Below, piece after piece: positions 17,141 through 26,966 of a stretch of DNA of 55,809 nucleotides (positions are counted from its first letter, which is position 1; each line of letters begins with the position of its first letter). Made by a program: the position numbers and the translations under genes. A model generated the notes under the pieces. The model did not search any database. It saw only the letters and a program-made list of their open reading frames with translations, and was not told the origin of the DNA. The stretch is from an uncultured Erysipelotrichaceae bacterium (lineage in GTDB: Bacteria; Bacillota_I; Bacilli_A; Erysipelotrichales; Erysipelotrichaceae). The stretch spans positions 1-55,809 of the forward strand of contig CAIFEQ010000011.1 in assembly GCA_903789495.1 (NCBI GenBank), written 5' to 3'.

Positions 17141-17530
17141 TCAGTTATCCGAGATACCCCAGGCCGGGATTTCATCCCCGCGGCGGATCAGGACGGTTTT
17201 CTGGAAATCGGTCTGATTCAGGAAATGCAGAATCTGATCCGTTTCTTCCTCGGTGCAGCCCAGCAGGATCTTGACGTCCAGTGTCTTCTGCAGAATATCG
17301 GCGGCCACGACCAGGGCGGTCACCGTCTGCTTGTCCGAACCGATGTACACGCTGACCCCGTCGCCATCCTGACTGCCGCTGTCGGTCAGGTGGCCGTAGC
17401 GGGTCGGATAGATCAGATTCTTGAAGCGGGGATGTACATCCCCTTTTTCTTTTGTGATCTCCAGGTTGCTGGAGAGCAGCAGCGTATCCACTTTCTGCCA
17501 GAAATAAGCGTTATTTTCATAATTTTCCAT
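17141..17530 (-). CDS. small inorganic-pyrophosphatase-like protein
   Basis: The 129-residue protein has the pattern HPRFKNLIYPTRYGHL…GDGVSVYIGS (about 33-65). This matches HP-x-F-x-x-x-IYP-x-x-YGY…DGE-x-D-x-Y-x-LG in soluble family I pyrophosphatases. The Asp residues that hold the catalytic metals are only partly kept. The length is about two thirds of a usual family I enzyme and the C-terminal part (HFLNQTDFQKTVLIRRG) is different. It belongs to a small PPase-like family seen in Firmicutes; enzyme activity is uncertain. Monocistronic. Confidence 0.6.
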   Translation of the reverse strand: MENYENNAYFWQKVDTLLLSSNLEITKEKGDVHPRFKNLIYPTRYGHLTDSGSQDGDGVSVYIGSDKQTVTALVVAADILQKTLDVKILLGCTEEETDQILHFLNQTDFQKTVLIRRGDEIPAWGISDN

Positions 17531-17614
17531 GATGAGTTTTCCTTATGGTTACCCCCGTCATTATATGAAATTGCAGGGCTTATGTAAACACAGATCATGG
17601 AATTGAAATATTTT

Positions 17615-18598
17615 TCAGCCGGCGATCCGGACCTTGTCCCGCGTGATGTCCGCCAGGGTGTGGCAGCCGGTCATCAGCATTGCCTGTTTCAGCTGATCCT
17701 GAATCTTCTGGATCGCCGCCGCCAGCCCTTCGGAGCCGCCTTTGACACAGGCCAGGGCAAACGGCCGGCCGATCAGGACACCGTCCGCACCCAGGGCCAG
17801 GCACTTGAACACGTCGTTGCCGCTGCGGATCCCGCCGTCGATCAGGATGGTGACCTTGCCCTTCACCGCGGCTGCGATCTCCGGCAGCACCTCCAGGGTG
17901 CCCGGGGTATCATCCATGACCCGGCCGCCATGGTTGGATACCACAATGGCATCCACACCGGCATCCACCGCCGCCTGGGCGGCATGGACGGTCATGATGC
18001 CCTTGACGATGAAGGGCTTGCCGAGCTTCTGCTTGATGTAGCGCAGCGCTTCGGTATTCTTGGTCTCCACGGGCGTCTTGCCGGCCCGCAGCAGCGGCAG
18101 TCCGGCCGCGTCGACATCCATGGCGGCCATGTCGAACTTCAGATGCGACAGGATCTCGATCCGGGCATCTACCCCTTCTTTGACCCAGGGCTTGATGGTC
18201 ACGATGCCATGACCGTTATGGTCATTGACGGCCTGGGCAGGCTTGGCAAACAGGTTCTCAATGTCGATGCCGTCGCCGGTAAAGCCGCGGATGCCGGTCT
18301 TCTCACAGGCATCCAGGACCTGGCAGCTGTAGTCATATTCACTGATGTCAAAGCCGTAATTATTCTTGATGCCGGCCACCGGTGCCGAGAAAACCGGCAT
18401 GGACATCGGGACGCCCAGGATGGTGCAGGCCGTGGAAATCTCGCCCGGGTCTGCCTGGACATCCATGTTGATCCTGACACGCTTCATCGCCTCGACGTTG
18501 CGGACAAAGCTCTCGCCCGTGTCCTTGCCGCCGACGCCCGGGATCTCACCGCGGCAGGCGATTCCGTTGCAGTACTTGCATTCTTTGCATTTGAGCAT
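17615..18598 (-). CDS. FMN-dependent alpha-hydroxyacid-oxidizing protein
   Basis: The 327-residue protein starts at ATG 18598 with GGAGGAG seven bases upstream. FMN TIM-barrel motifs are present: catalytic SNHGGR (His removes the substrate proton), LIDGGIRSGNDVFKCLALGADGVLIGRPF for FMN phosphate, and Lys in PFIVKGIM. An N-terminal Cys-rich element (CKECKYCNGIACRG, about 3-16) is shared by a Firmicutes subfamily and may bind a metal or cluster. It is shorter than LldD/lactate oxidase (about 380). Substrate, and electron acceptor in an anaerobe, are open; lactate or glycolate is the usual guess. Confidence 0.8.
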   Translation of the reverse strand: MLKCKECKYCNGIACRGEIPGVGGKDTGESFVRNVEAMKRVRINMDVQADPGEISTACTILGVPMSMPVFSAPVAGIKNNYGFDISEYDYSCQVLDACEKTGIRGFTGDGIDIENLFAKPAQAVNDHNGHGIVTIKPWVKEGVDARIEILSHLKFDMAAMDVDAAGLPLLRAGKTPVETKNTEALRYIKQKLGKPFIVKGIMTVHAAQAAVDAGVDAIVVSNHGGRVMDDTPGTLEVLPEIAAAVKGKVTILIDGGIRSGNDVFKCLALGADGVLIGRPFALACVKGGSEGLAAAIQKIQDQLKQAMLMTGCHTLADITRDKVRIAG

Positions 18599-18620
18599 AG
18601 CATTCTCCTCCGACACGCTC

Positions 18621-18652
18621 ATTATAGAACAAGCCGGGAGGCTGTCCCGGCT
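18621..18652 (-). promoter_or_regulatory. pst terminator hairpin merged with the oxidase promoter
   Basis: AGCCGGGA, loop, TCCCGGCT (18652-18632 on the minus strand) follows pstA and can end the pst transcript, though the T-run is poor. Directly after it lies TATAAT (18626-18621), a consensus -10 for the oxidase gene. GGGACA in the hairpin 16 bp away could serve as a poor -35. Confidence 0.5.
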
Positions 18653-18665
18653 GAATTGATGGGAA

Positions 18666-19553
18666 TTATCGGGTCTGTTTCTTCCGCATCCGGTTCGACA
18701 TATGCCGGGCGGAATAGGAGAAGAGGAAGGTCATGATGACCAGCACGGCGCTGGAGAACCAGGCCACCTCGCTGGAATTGGCATACAGGGAACCTTCGGT
18801 CCGCAGCACCCAGATGTGCAGGGCCAGGGTTTCGCCCGAGCGGAACGGGTTCAGCGGACAGGTCACGGAGGTCAGGTCCCAGTTGCTCCAGTTCAGGTTC
18901 GTGCTCTGCCCGGCCGTGTACAGCAGGGCGGCGGATTCGCCGAAACCGCGTCCGGCAGCCATGATGATGCCGGTGATGATCTGCGGCATGGCGGAAGGAA
19001 TCAGGACATTGAAGATCGTTTCCGCCTCGGTGGCGCCCAGGGCCAGAGAACCCTGCTTGTAGCCCGACGGCAGGGAGCGGATGGCCTGGTCGGTTTCCGT
19101 GGCGATCAGCGGGAGGCAGAGAATCGAGACGGCCAGGGCGCCGGCAAACAGATTCCAGTGGAAGCCCGTCAGCAGGATGAACACCAGATAGCCGAACAGA
19201 CCGACCACGATGGACGGCAGCGAGGACAGCGTCTCGATGCTGATGCGCAGGAACGAAGTGAAGCGGTTATGCCGGGCATACTCGGCCAGATAGACCCCGG
19301 CCGCAATGCCGACCGGTACCGAGAACAGCAGCGACCAGAAGACCAGATAGACCGTATTCCAGAGCTGGTTGAGAATCCCGTCCGTGGTGGCCGTCAGCAT
19401 GTCGGATGTGAAACTGGAGAAGCCCTTATACAGGATATAGACGGTCATGACGATCAGCAGGATGAGGATGAAGGCACCGATCCCGCCGAGAATGCCGGTG
19501 GCGAGCCGGTCATGGCGCAGGTTCTTCCGGAACTGGGCCTGATTGGTGGTCAT
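18666..19553 (-). CDS. pstA: phosphate ABC transporter permease PstA
   Basis: The 295-residue protein has six predicted membrane helices. The permease (EAA) loop is IRSLPSGYKQGSLALGATEAETIFNVLIPSAMPQIITGIIMAAGRGFGESAALLYTAG, the place where PstB docks. ETLSSLPSIVVGLFGYLVF is typical for PstA. It pairs with PstC in the membrane. Its start overlaps the stop of pstC by 4 bp. Confidence 0.96.
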   Translation of the reverse strand: MTTNQAQFRKNLRHDRLATGILGGIGAFILILLIVMTVYILYKGFSSFTSDMLTATTDGILNQLWNTVYLVFWSLLFSVPVGIAAGVYLAEYARHNRFTSFLRISIETLSSLPSIVVGLFGYLVFILLTGFHWNLFAGALAVSILCLPLIATETDQAIRSLPSGYKQGSLALGATEAETIFNVLIPSAMPQIITGIIMAAGRGFGESAALLYTAGQSTNLNWSNWDLTSVTCPLNPFRSGETLALHIWVLRTEGSLYANSSEVAWFSSAVLVIMTFLFSYSARHMSNRMRKKQTR

Positions 19554-20458
19554 TTCTTCACCTCCGCTCTGTTGTTGATGTAATGAATCAGGAAGATCAG
19601 GATCAGAGAGATCACATACAGCAGCAGCGCCATGCTCCAGAGCGCCAGGTTATGCTCGCCGCCGTTGGCGGTGTTGCCCATATCCGCGGAGATCGCCGCG
19701 GTCAGGTTGGACGTCGGGTACAGCAGGTTCTGGGCAAAGGACCGGGTCTTGCCGATGACCATGGCGACGGCCAGGGCCTCGCCGAAGGCTCGGGCCAGGC
19801 CCAGGATGATGCCGACCAGGATGCCGGAACGGGCGGCCGGCAGGGCCACCTTGTGGATCATCTGCCAGCGCGTGGAACCCAGCCCGTAGGCCCCTTCCTT
19901 GTACTCAGCCGGCACATTCATCAGGGCATCCGTTGCGGCCGTGGCAATGGTGGGAAAAATCATGATGGCCAGCACCAGACCCGCAGCCAGCACGCTGAAG
20001 CCGCCTTTCGGTGCATCGAAGGCGTCCTTGATCCAGGGCACCAGCACGGTCAGACCGAGCCAGCCATAGACGACCGAAGGAATGCCGACGTAGATTTCCA
20101 CGGCCGGTCGCAGAATGGTCTGACCGATCTTCGGGGCTATCTCAACCATCAGAATCGCCGCTGCGATGGCAAAGGGCACGGCGATCAGCAGGGCCAGGGC
20201 ACAGGTCTCCAGCGACCCGACGATGAACACGGCTGCCCCGACCGTGCCGGTTTCCCCGCTCAGGCTGTCCGACGGATTGAAGTCTGAGGAGAACAGGAAC
20301 TCGGCAAGCGTGTGATGGTAGATGGTAAAGGTACCGGTGCCCCGGTACACCAGGAAGGCGCCGATGGCAATGGTCAGGCAGATGATGAAGATGCCGCAGC
20401 CGGTAAAGATCCGCCGCCATTTCCTATCTCGTACAAAGGACTGGCTCAATGTGGTCAT
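19550..20458 (-). CDS. pstC: phosphate ABC transporter permease PstC
   Basis: The 302-residue protein starts at ATG 20458, with AAGGG eight bases upstream; the GTG at 20467 is in frame but lies within the ribosome site. Six helices are predicted. IYVGIPSVVYGWLGLTVLVPWI and the loop NVPAEYKEGAYGLGSTRWQMIHKVALPAARSGILVGIILGLARAFGEALAVAMVIGK mark PstC. It forms the phosphate channel with PstA. It is separated from pstS by a strong hairpin that should lower its expression relative to the binding protein. Confidence 0.96.
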   Translation of the reverse strand: MTTLSQSFVRDRKWRRIFTGCGIFIICLTIAIGAFLVYRGTGTFTIYHHTLAEFLFSSDFNPSDSLSGETGTVGAAVFIVGSLETCALALLIAVPFAIAAAILMVEIAPKIGQTILRPAVEIYVGIPSVVYGWLGLTVLVPWIKDAFDAPKGGFSVLAAGLVLAIMIFPTIATAATDALMNVPAEYKEGAYGLGSTRWQMIHKVALPAARSGILVGIILGLARAFGEALAVAMVIGKTRSFAQNLLYPTSNLTAAISADMGNTANGGEHNLALWSMALLLYVISLILIFLIHYINNRAEVKK

Positions 20459-20478
20459 GCTTGTCACCCTTTCTTGTC

Positions 20479-20518
20479 AAAAAGGATCTGCGGACAGGGC
20501 CTCCTGACCAGCAGATCC
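20479..20518 (-). terminator. attenuating hairpin between pstS and pstC
   Basis: GGATCTGC…GCAGATCC (20518-20511 and 20491-20484) with further pairing GGTCAGG / CCTGTCC inside, then TTTTTGAC. A leaky terminator here would give more PstS than permease, a common arrangement for binding proteins. Confidence 0.75.
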
Positions 20519-20540
20519 ATTTACTTCCGAAACCTTATGC

Positions 20541-21473
20541 TCAGTTGGACTCGTGAGTAGCCAGAGCTGCGTCACTCATCTTGGAGTAGACACCATAACC
20601 CAGCGCTTCGATGTTTGATGCGAATTCATCGCTGGTCATGTAGCTGATGAAGGCCTGCGCAGCTTCGCTGCCCTCACCCTTGGTGTACATGTGCTCATAG
20701 CCCCAGACAAGGTAGGTCCCGTTGTAGGTGTTCTCCAGAGTCGGTGCAACGCCGTCAATCGAGAGCGCCTTGCAGTCGGTGTTGTTGACCAGATAGGACA
20801 GAGCGACATAGCCGATGGCATTTTCATTGTCCGCAATCGTCTGCATCAGGGTGCCGGAGTCATCGGTTTCCAGTGCCGAGCTGGAAGCTTCTTCCGCGCC
20901 GTTCAGCGCCCAGGTCTTGAACAGTGCCCGGGTACCAGACGAAGAAGGTCTGGTGACCAGCATGATGTCCTCATCCGGGCCGCCGACTTCACTCCAGTTG
21001 GTGATTTCCCCGGTGAAGATGCCGATCAGATCATCCGTGGACAGATTGTCGATGCTGAGGTTGGCGTTGACCACCGCAGCCATCGTGATCGTGGCGACCT
21101 TGTGATCCACCAGTTCCGCAGCCACAGAGGCATCCAGCTTCTCTTCGGCGAAGACATCCGAATCACCGATATCGACGGTGCCGTCAGCAACCTGCTGCAG
21201 GCCCTGACCGCTGCCGCCGCCGCTGACCTGAACATCGCAGTCCGGATTCTGCTCCATGAAGGCTTCCGCAGCGGCCTGAGCCAGCGGCAGCAGAGCGGAG
21301 GAACCGGCAGCCGTTACGGTGCCGGAAACCGTGCCGGTCGAAGCCGAGGTCGCAGCTGCCGTCGAGGCAGCCGTGGTGCTGGCCGCAGTCGTAGAAGAAG
21401 CAGTGCTGGACGAGCAGCCCGATGCCATAAGCAGCGCAGCCGCAAGCATGAAGCGTGTTTTCTTTCCCATCAT
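20541..21473 (-). CDS. pstS: phosphate-binding lipoprotein
   Basis: The 310-residue protein has a short signal peptide with lipobox LLMASGC (Cys at 20), so it is lipid-anchored outside the membrane. A low-complexity Ser/Thr/Ala linker (about 21-50) precedes the binding domain. Phosphate-contact motifs are AAGSSALLPLAQAAAEAF, VSGGGSGQGLQQVADGTVDIGDSD and RPSSSGTRALFKTW. Such Ser/Ala/Thr linkers are common in Erysipelotrichales lipoproteins. It opens the pstSCA unit and has Pho-box-like repeats upstream. GAGGAG lies before the double ATG. Confidence 0.95.
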   Translation of the reverse strand: MMGKKTRFMLAAALLMASGCSSSTASSTTAASTTAASTAAATSASTGTVSGTVTAAGSSALLPLAQAAAEAFMEQNPDCDVQVSGGGSGQGLQQVADGTVDIGDSDVFAEEKLDASVAAELVDHKVATITMAAVVNANLSIDNLSTDDLIGIFTGEITNWSEVGGPDEDIMLVTRPSSSGTRALFKTWALNGAEEASSSALETDDSGTLMQTIADNENAIGYVALSYLVNNTDCKALSIDGVAPTLENTYNGTYLVWGYEHMYTKGEGSEAAQAFISYMTSDEFASNIEALGYGVYSKMSDAALATHESN

Positions 21474-21505
21474 CAGTTATCTCCTCATATGTGGTACACC
21501 GTCAA

Positions 21506-21558
21506 TGTAAAATCGCCGTGTTAAGTATAAAAGACCGGCTTTGTTATATTGCTGTAAA
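21506..21558 (-). promoter_or_regulatory. pstS promoter with candidate PhoP boxes
   Basis: On the minus strand, TTTACA (21558-21553) and ATAACA (21547-21542) are 11 bp apart, the spacing of Gram-positive Pho boxes; TTAACA (21524-21519) and TTTACA (21511-21506) follow. TATACT (21529-21524) is a -10 with no good -35, as in activator-dependent promoters. Confidence 0.5.
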
Positions 21559-21615
21559 GTCCGGCTGCGGAGCTGGATTTCTTCCCTCTTCAGGAACGGC
21601 ATTCATGAATGCTGA

Positions 21616-21641
21616 CAAAAACAGAGCATTCCGCTCTGTTT
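21616..21641 (-). terminator. terminator of the arsR unit
   Basis: AACAGAGC, 5-nt loop, GCTCTGTT then TTTTGT on the minus strand. Confidence 0.75.
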
Positions 21642-21668
21642 ATGAGAATCTTCTGAATGGTCCGGCTT

Positions 21669-21998
21669 TTATTCGTGAATGTGTTCGTAGGCCATCTTGT
21701 AGATGTTCTTGATATGGTTGTCGGCCATATAGTAATAGATCATCTTTCCCTCCCGGCGGGAGCGGACCAGCTTGGCCTTCTTCAGCGAACTGAGCTGATG
21801 ACTGACGGCTGACTGGGACATTTCCAGCAGACCGGACAGATCACTGACACAGAGCTCGCCGGAAAACAGGGCCGACATGATCTTGAGTCTGGTGCTGTCG
21901 CCGAACATGGTGAAGATTTCGCTCATGTCATCGTAATCTTCTTCGGTGGCCATATGGCGGCGGGCCTTTTCAACCTGTTTTTCGTTGACAAATTTCAT
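21669..21998 (-). CDS. ArsR/SmtB-family metal-sensing repressor
   Basis: The 109-residue winged-helix protein has the ArsR core FGDSTRLKIMSALFSGELCVSDLSGLLEMSQSAVSHQLSSLKKAKLVRSRREGKMIYYYM. The alpha-5 helix begins DNH and ends HIHE, giving Asp, His(+2), His(+13), Glu(+16). That is the zinc site of SmtB/CzrA. The alpha-3 site (ELCVCD in CadC/SmtB) is ELCVSD here, so one Cys is missing. A zinc or cobalt sensor of the CzrA type is most likely. The start overlaps the stop of the upstream membrane-protein gene by 4 bp. Confidence 0.85.
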   Translation of the reverse strand: MKFVNEKQVEKARRHMATEEDYDDMSEIFTMFGDSTRLKIMSALFSGELCVSDLSGLLEMSQSAVSHQLSSLKKAKLVRSRREGKMIYYYMADNHIKNIYKMAYEHIHE

Positions 21999-22459
21999 GT
22001 ATTCTTTCCTTCCTTTATACGGACACTCTTGATTTCCTTGCCGGGTGCGAAGTGATTCATCAGCCGGGCGACTGTCGACTTCCGGTACATGTCGCAGGTC
22101 CGGCTGCTGCCGTCAACCAGATTGACCACCAGCAGATCTGAGCTCATATGCCATTCATAGCTCCAGGAGACCATGTCTTCCCAGTAGATCAGACTGCATT
22201 CATCCTGGTGCCGGGAATCATAGAGAATGAGATATTCCGAGGTGAACTGCGCCAGAATCCGATCCGGCATCAGCGTCAGGGCAAACAGGGCGACCAGGAT
22301 CAGGACCAGCCCGGCGGTTGCCAGGATGTCTTCGGCGTAGATCATGTAGCAGCCCACCGCAATGCAGAGGATCAGAAAAGATACCGGCTTGACCCGGATG
22401 GAACGCATCTTCCCGTCATATTCCGGAAGATTACGGGTTTTGATATCCTGCGACCGCAT
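21995..22459 (-). CDS. two-helix membrane protein of unknown function
   Basis: The 154-residue protein has a basic N-terminus, two membrane helices (about 26-43 and 47-64), and a cytoplasmic C-terminal part of about 85 residues. The pattern LILYDSRHQDECSLIYWEDMVSWSYEW and LLVVNLVDGSSRTCDMYRKSTVARLM recalls bacterial PH-like domains attached to two helices. It is translationally coupled with the ArsR gene, which suggests a shared signal, perhaps metal or envelope stress. No family can be named with confidence. Confidence 0.6.
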   Translation of the reverse strand: MRSQDIKTRNLPEYDGKMRSIRVKPVSFLILCIAVGCYMIYAEDILATAGLVLILVALFALTLMPDRILAQFTSEYLILYDSRHQDECSLIYWEDMVSWSYEWHMSSDLLVVNLVDGSSRTCDMYRKSTVARLMNHFAPGKEIKSVRIKEGKNT

Positions 22460-22507
22460 GGCTTTATTTTAAAGCATTCCCCGAACCTTTTCTATGCAGT
22501 GACACCT

Positions 22508-23878
22508 TCACTGTCGGTCTTTCAGGATCGCAGCCGCAGCCCGCATCCCGGCCCGCATGGCCTGAACGACGGTAGCGGCACCGGTGACCGCGTCGCCGCC
22601 GGCATAGACATCCGGCAGGCTGGTGCGTCCCTCCTCATCCACCTGCAGGGCACCCCAGCGGTCGGCCTTCAGCGCCGGATTCTGCCGGCTGAGGGCAGGA
22701 TCATTGTCAAAGCCAAGGGCCAGAATGACGGTATCCACCGCCAGGAATTCATGCGCTCTGCCGCTGTCCACCGGGCGTCTGCGGCCGCTGCTGTCCGGTT
22801 CGCCGAGTTCCATGATGCAGAGCTCGGCCGAGGTCACCTGGCCGTTTTCGCCATGGAAGGCACACGGGTTATGCAGGGTCAGGAAACGGACGCCCTCTTC
22901 CTGGGCATGCTGAAGCTCGCTCTGGCCGGCCGGCATTTCCTTTTCCGTCCGCCGGTAGACGATGGTGACGTCTTCCACCTGGGCCAGACGCACCGCATCC
23001 CTGGCCGCATCCATGGCCACATTTCCGCCGCCGACCACCATGACATGATGGCCGCAGGCCGGACAGGAACGTCTGCCCTGTTCATCCATTCCGGAAAGGT
23101 TGACCGCACTCAGGAAATCCTGCGCCAGCCAGATCCCGGCAAGATCCTCACCCGGAATACCCATGTGCCGGGGCACGGTGGCGCCGGTTCCCAGGAATAC
23201 CGCATCATATTGTTTCTGCAGCTGTTCCAGGCTGAGCTCCCGGCCGATGCGGGTCTGCAGCTGCAGCTGTACGCCGAGATCCTGAAGTCTCTGCAGATGC
23301 GCCTGGACGGTCTCTGTCTTAAGGCGGTAAGAAGGAATGCCCCAGGTCAGTACCCCGCCGGCATAATCAGCTGCTTCGTAAATGGTGACGGCATAACCGG
23401 CTTCGGCCAGTTTTTCGGCACAGGCCATGCTGGCAGGACCGCTGCCCACGCAGGCGGCGCTCCTGCCGCAGGATGGACCCGGCTTTCGGGGAGTCAGGTC
23501 ATGGGCCTGAGCCCATTCCCCGACAAAGCGTTCCACAGAGCCGATGGCCAGCGGCTCATCGATCCGGCCGCGCACGCAGTGTCCTTCACACTGTTTTTCA
23601 TGCGGACAGATCACCCCGCAGATATCCGGCATGCAGGTGGTCTGGCTGAGGACTTCATAGGCTCCGGCGTAATCCTTCTCCCGGACCAGGCGCATCATCT
23701 CCGGAATATTGTTCTGGACCGGGCAGCCCTGCCGGCACTGCGGAACCCGGCAGTTCAGACAGCGGCTGGCCTCCGCACATACATCGGTTTCGGTATAGCC
23801 CGGCAGAAAGGGACGGAAATTAGTCTTCCGTTCCTTTCCAGGTACGGCCGGCATGACAATCCGGTTTTTCTTCTCCAT
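22508..23878 (-). CDS. GltD-like NAD(P)H-dependent flavoprotein (glutamate synthase small-subunit family)
   Basis: The 456-residue protein starts at ATG 23878 (GAGGGG five bases upstream). It has two Cys groups for 4Fe-4S clusters (CLNCRVPQCRQGCP and CMPDICGVICPHEKQCEGHC, about 40-105), an FAD motif CVGSGPASMACAEKLAEAGY, an NAD(P)H motif VVGGGNVAMDAARDAVRL, the end motif DVYAGGDAVTGAATVVQAMRAGMRAA. This is the glutamate synthase beta-subunit/NfnB-type fold. No GltB large subunit is in the window, so it may act with another partner. It lies 20 bp after the SDR gene. Confidence 0.82.
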   Translation of the reverse strand: MEKKNRIVMPAVPGKERKTNFRPFLPGYTETDVCAEASRCLNCRVPQCRQGCPVQNNIPEMMRLVREKDYAGAYEVLSQTTCMPDICGVICPHEKQCEGHCVRGRIDEPLAIGSVERFVGEWAQAHDLTPRKPGPSCGRSAACVGSGPASMACAEKLAEAGYAVTIYEAADYAGGVLTWGIPSYRLKTETVQAHLQRLQDLGVQLQLQTRIGRELSLEQLQKQYDAVFLGTGATVPRHMGIPGEDLAGIWLAQDFLSAVNLSGMDEQGRRSCPACGHHVMVVGGGNVAMDAARDAVRLAQVEDVTIVYRRTEKEMPAGQSELQHAQEEGVRFLTLHNPCAFHGENGQVTSAELCIMELGEPDSSGRRRPVDSGRAHEFLAVDTVILALGFDNDPALSRQNPALKADRWGALQVDEEGRTSLPDVYAGGDAVTGAATVVQAMRAGMRAAAAILKDRQ

Positions 23879-23898
23879 TCTTACCCCTCTTTCCAGAT

Positions 23899-24663
23899 TC
23901 AGATCAGGCGTCTGCCGCCATCCACAAACAGCGTGGCATCGTTGCAGAAATCTGCCTTGTCGCTCAGCAGATACAGGGCCGCATAGGCGATCTCTTCCGG
24001 TTCGCCGAGCCGGGGCACCGGGGTGCCGTTCTCGATGGAATCCTTTGCCCATTCCACATTCTTGGGATCTTCAAAGGCACCGGCCCGGATCAGACCCGGG
24101 CAGATCTCATTGCAGCGGATGCCGTCCCTGGCATATTCCAGGGCGACGGTCTTGGTCAGATTATGGACCGCTGCCTTGGCCATGGAATAGACTCCGACTC
24201 CCGGAACGATCTGTTCCATGGTCACGGAGTTGATGTTCAGGATCCGGCCATAGTGCTGCGGGATCATATAGTGCAGGGCATTGACCGTTGCCATGACATA
24301 GGAACCCAGGTTGGTGTTCATGACCTTCTGGTACTGTTCCCAGGTCAGGTCCTTGAGCAGGATCTGGGGTTCCCAGGCACAGTTGTTGACCAGCATGTCA
24401 AGGCGTCCGTAATGCGTCACGGCGGTATCGATAAGATTCCTGACCTGGTCCGGATCCGTCGCATCCGTCCTGATGAAGATGGAATCGCCGCCCTTGGCAC
24501 GGATGCCAGCCGCAACTTCCTCGCCGAGATTCTCCCGGCGGCCGGAGCCGACGACTTTGGCACCCTGCTGGGCAAAGACCTGCGCCATGCATTTGCCGAT
24601 TCCGCTGGTGGTACCGGTGATGACAATCACCTTGTCCTTGAGCACATCCTGAATCACTGCCAT
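23899..24663 (-). CDS. short-chain dehydrogenase/reductase
   Basis: The 254-residue classical SDR has the nucleotide motif TGTTSGIG (16-23), structural NNCA, catalytic Ser in INSVTM, Tyr and Lys in YSMAK, and the end motif LFVDGGRRLI. Arg in GSGRR after beta-2 suggests NADP(H) preference. Many relatives reduce 3-oxoacyl groups or sugar or steroid alcohols; the substrate is not evident. It is followed by the GltD-like gene in the same unit. Confidence 0.85.
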   Translation of the reverse strand: MAVIQDVLKDKVIVITGTTSGIGKCMAQVFAQQGAKVVGSGRRENLGEEVAAGIRAKGGDSIFIRTDATDPDQVRNLIDTAVTHYGRLDMLVNNCAWEPQILLKDLTWEQYQKVMNTNLGSYVMATVNALHYMIPQHYGRILNINSVTMEQIVPGVGVYSMAKAAVHNLTKTVALEYARDGIRCNEICPGLIRAGAFEDPKNVEWAKDSIENGTPVPRLGEPEEIAYAALYLLSDKADFCNDATLFVDGGRRLI

Positions 24664-24763
24664 ATGGGTTTCCTCCTGCCGGCAGCCGCGTGCCGGCCAT
24701 TCTTTCTATTAAATAGTAGCATTCCTGTCTACTGGCAGGTTCGGGAAAGAACAGCCGCCGTAA

Positions 24764-26291
<1,528 letters not shown>

Positions 26292-26295
<4 letters not shown>

Positions 26296-26870
26296 TCTGT
26301 TTTCCGGAAAGTGATCTTTCCGTCCTCCATGGATGCAATGATAGCCAGGCTTTCCAGATGAATGCCCTTTTCCCGCAGCAGTCTACCGCCGAGCTGGAAT
26401 CCCTTCTCGATGCAGATGCCGACGCCGCTGACCTCAGCCCTGGCCTGTTCACACAGCTGGATCATGCCTTCGACAGCCCGGCCGTTGGCCAGGAAGTCGT
26501 CGACGATCAGGACATGATCCGAGGCCTTCAGGTACCGTTTTGACAGCATGATCGTATAGTCCCTGTCATAGGTATACGAATGCACCACTGCGGAATAGAC
26601 ATCCGCATCCAGGTTGCGGGAACGGTTCTTCTTGGCAAAGACGGCCGGCACCCCGAAGACATAGGCCGTCATGGTGGCAATGGCAATCCCGCTCGCCTCA
26701 ACCGTCAGGATCTTCGTGATACCCGCATCCGCAAACAGTCTGTGGAATTCCCTGGCAATATGCTCAAGCATGACCGGGTCCAGCTGATGGTTCAGAAAGC
26801 TGTCTACCTTCAGGACCTCACCCGGCAGTACTCTTCCTTCCGCAGCAATCCGCTCTTCCAGTTCCTTCAT
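26292..26870 (-). CDS. xpt: xanthine phosphoribosyltransferase
   Basis: The 192-residue enzyme turns xanthine plus PRPP into XMP. It has the Xpt start MKELEERIAAEGRVLPGEVLKVDSFLNHQLDP, TVEASGIAIA, FAKKNRSRNLDADVYSAVVHSYT and the PRPP motif VLIVDDFLANG. Length equals the Bacillus enzyme. No purine riboswitch or xanthine permease gene is next to it. The upstream region is occupied by a tRNA terminator. Confidence 0.95.
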
Positions 26871-26931
26871 CCCTGCTCCTCCTGAACAATATCAAAATCA
26901 TAGCAGATCCCCGCCTGCCTGGGATATAAAG

Positions 26932-26955
26932 AAAAAGCAGGAACTGTGCTCCTGC
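26932..26955 (-). terminator. terminator of tRNA-Arg
   Basis: GCAGGA, 7-nt loop, TCCTGC followed by TTTTT on the minus strand, 12 bp after the tRNA. Confidence 0.8.
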
Positions 26956-26966
26956 CTGAATTCTCA

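Noticed and set aside
26871-26966. Purine riboswitch before xpt
   Set aside because: The space is short and holds the tRNA terminator; none of the conserved purine-riboswitch strings is present.
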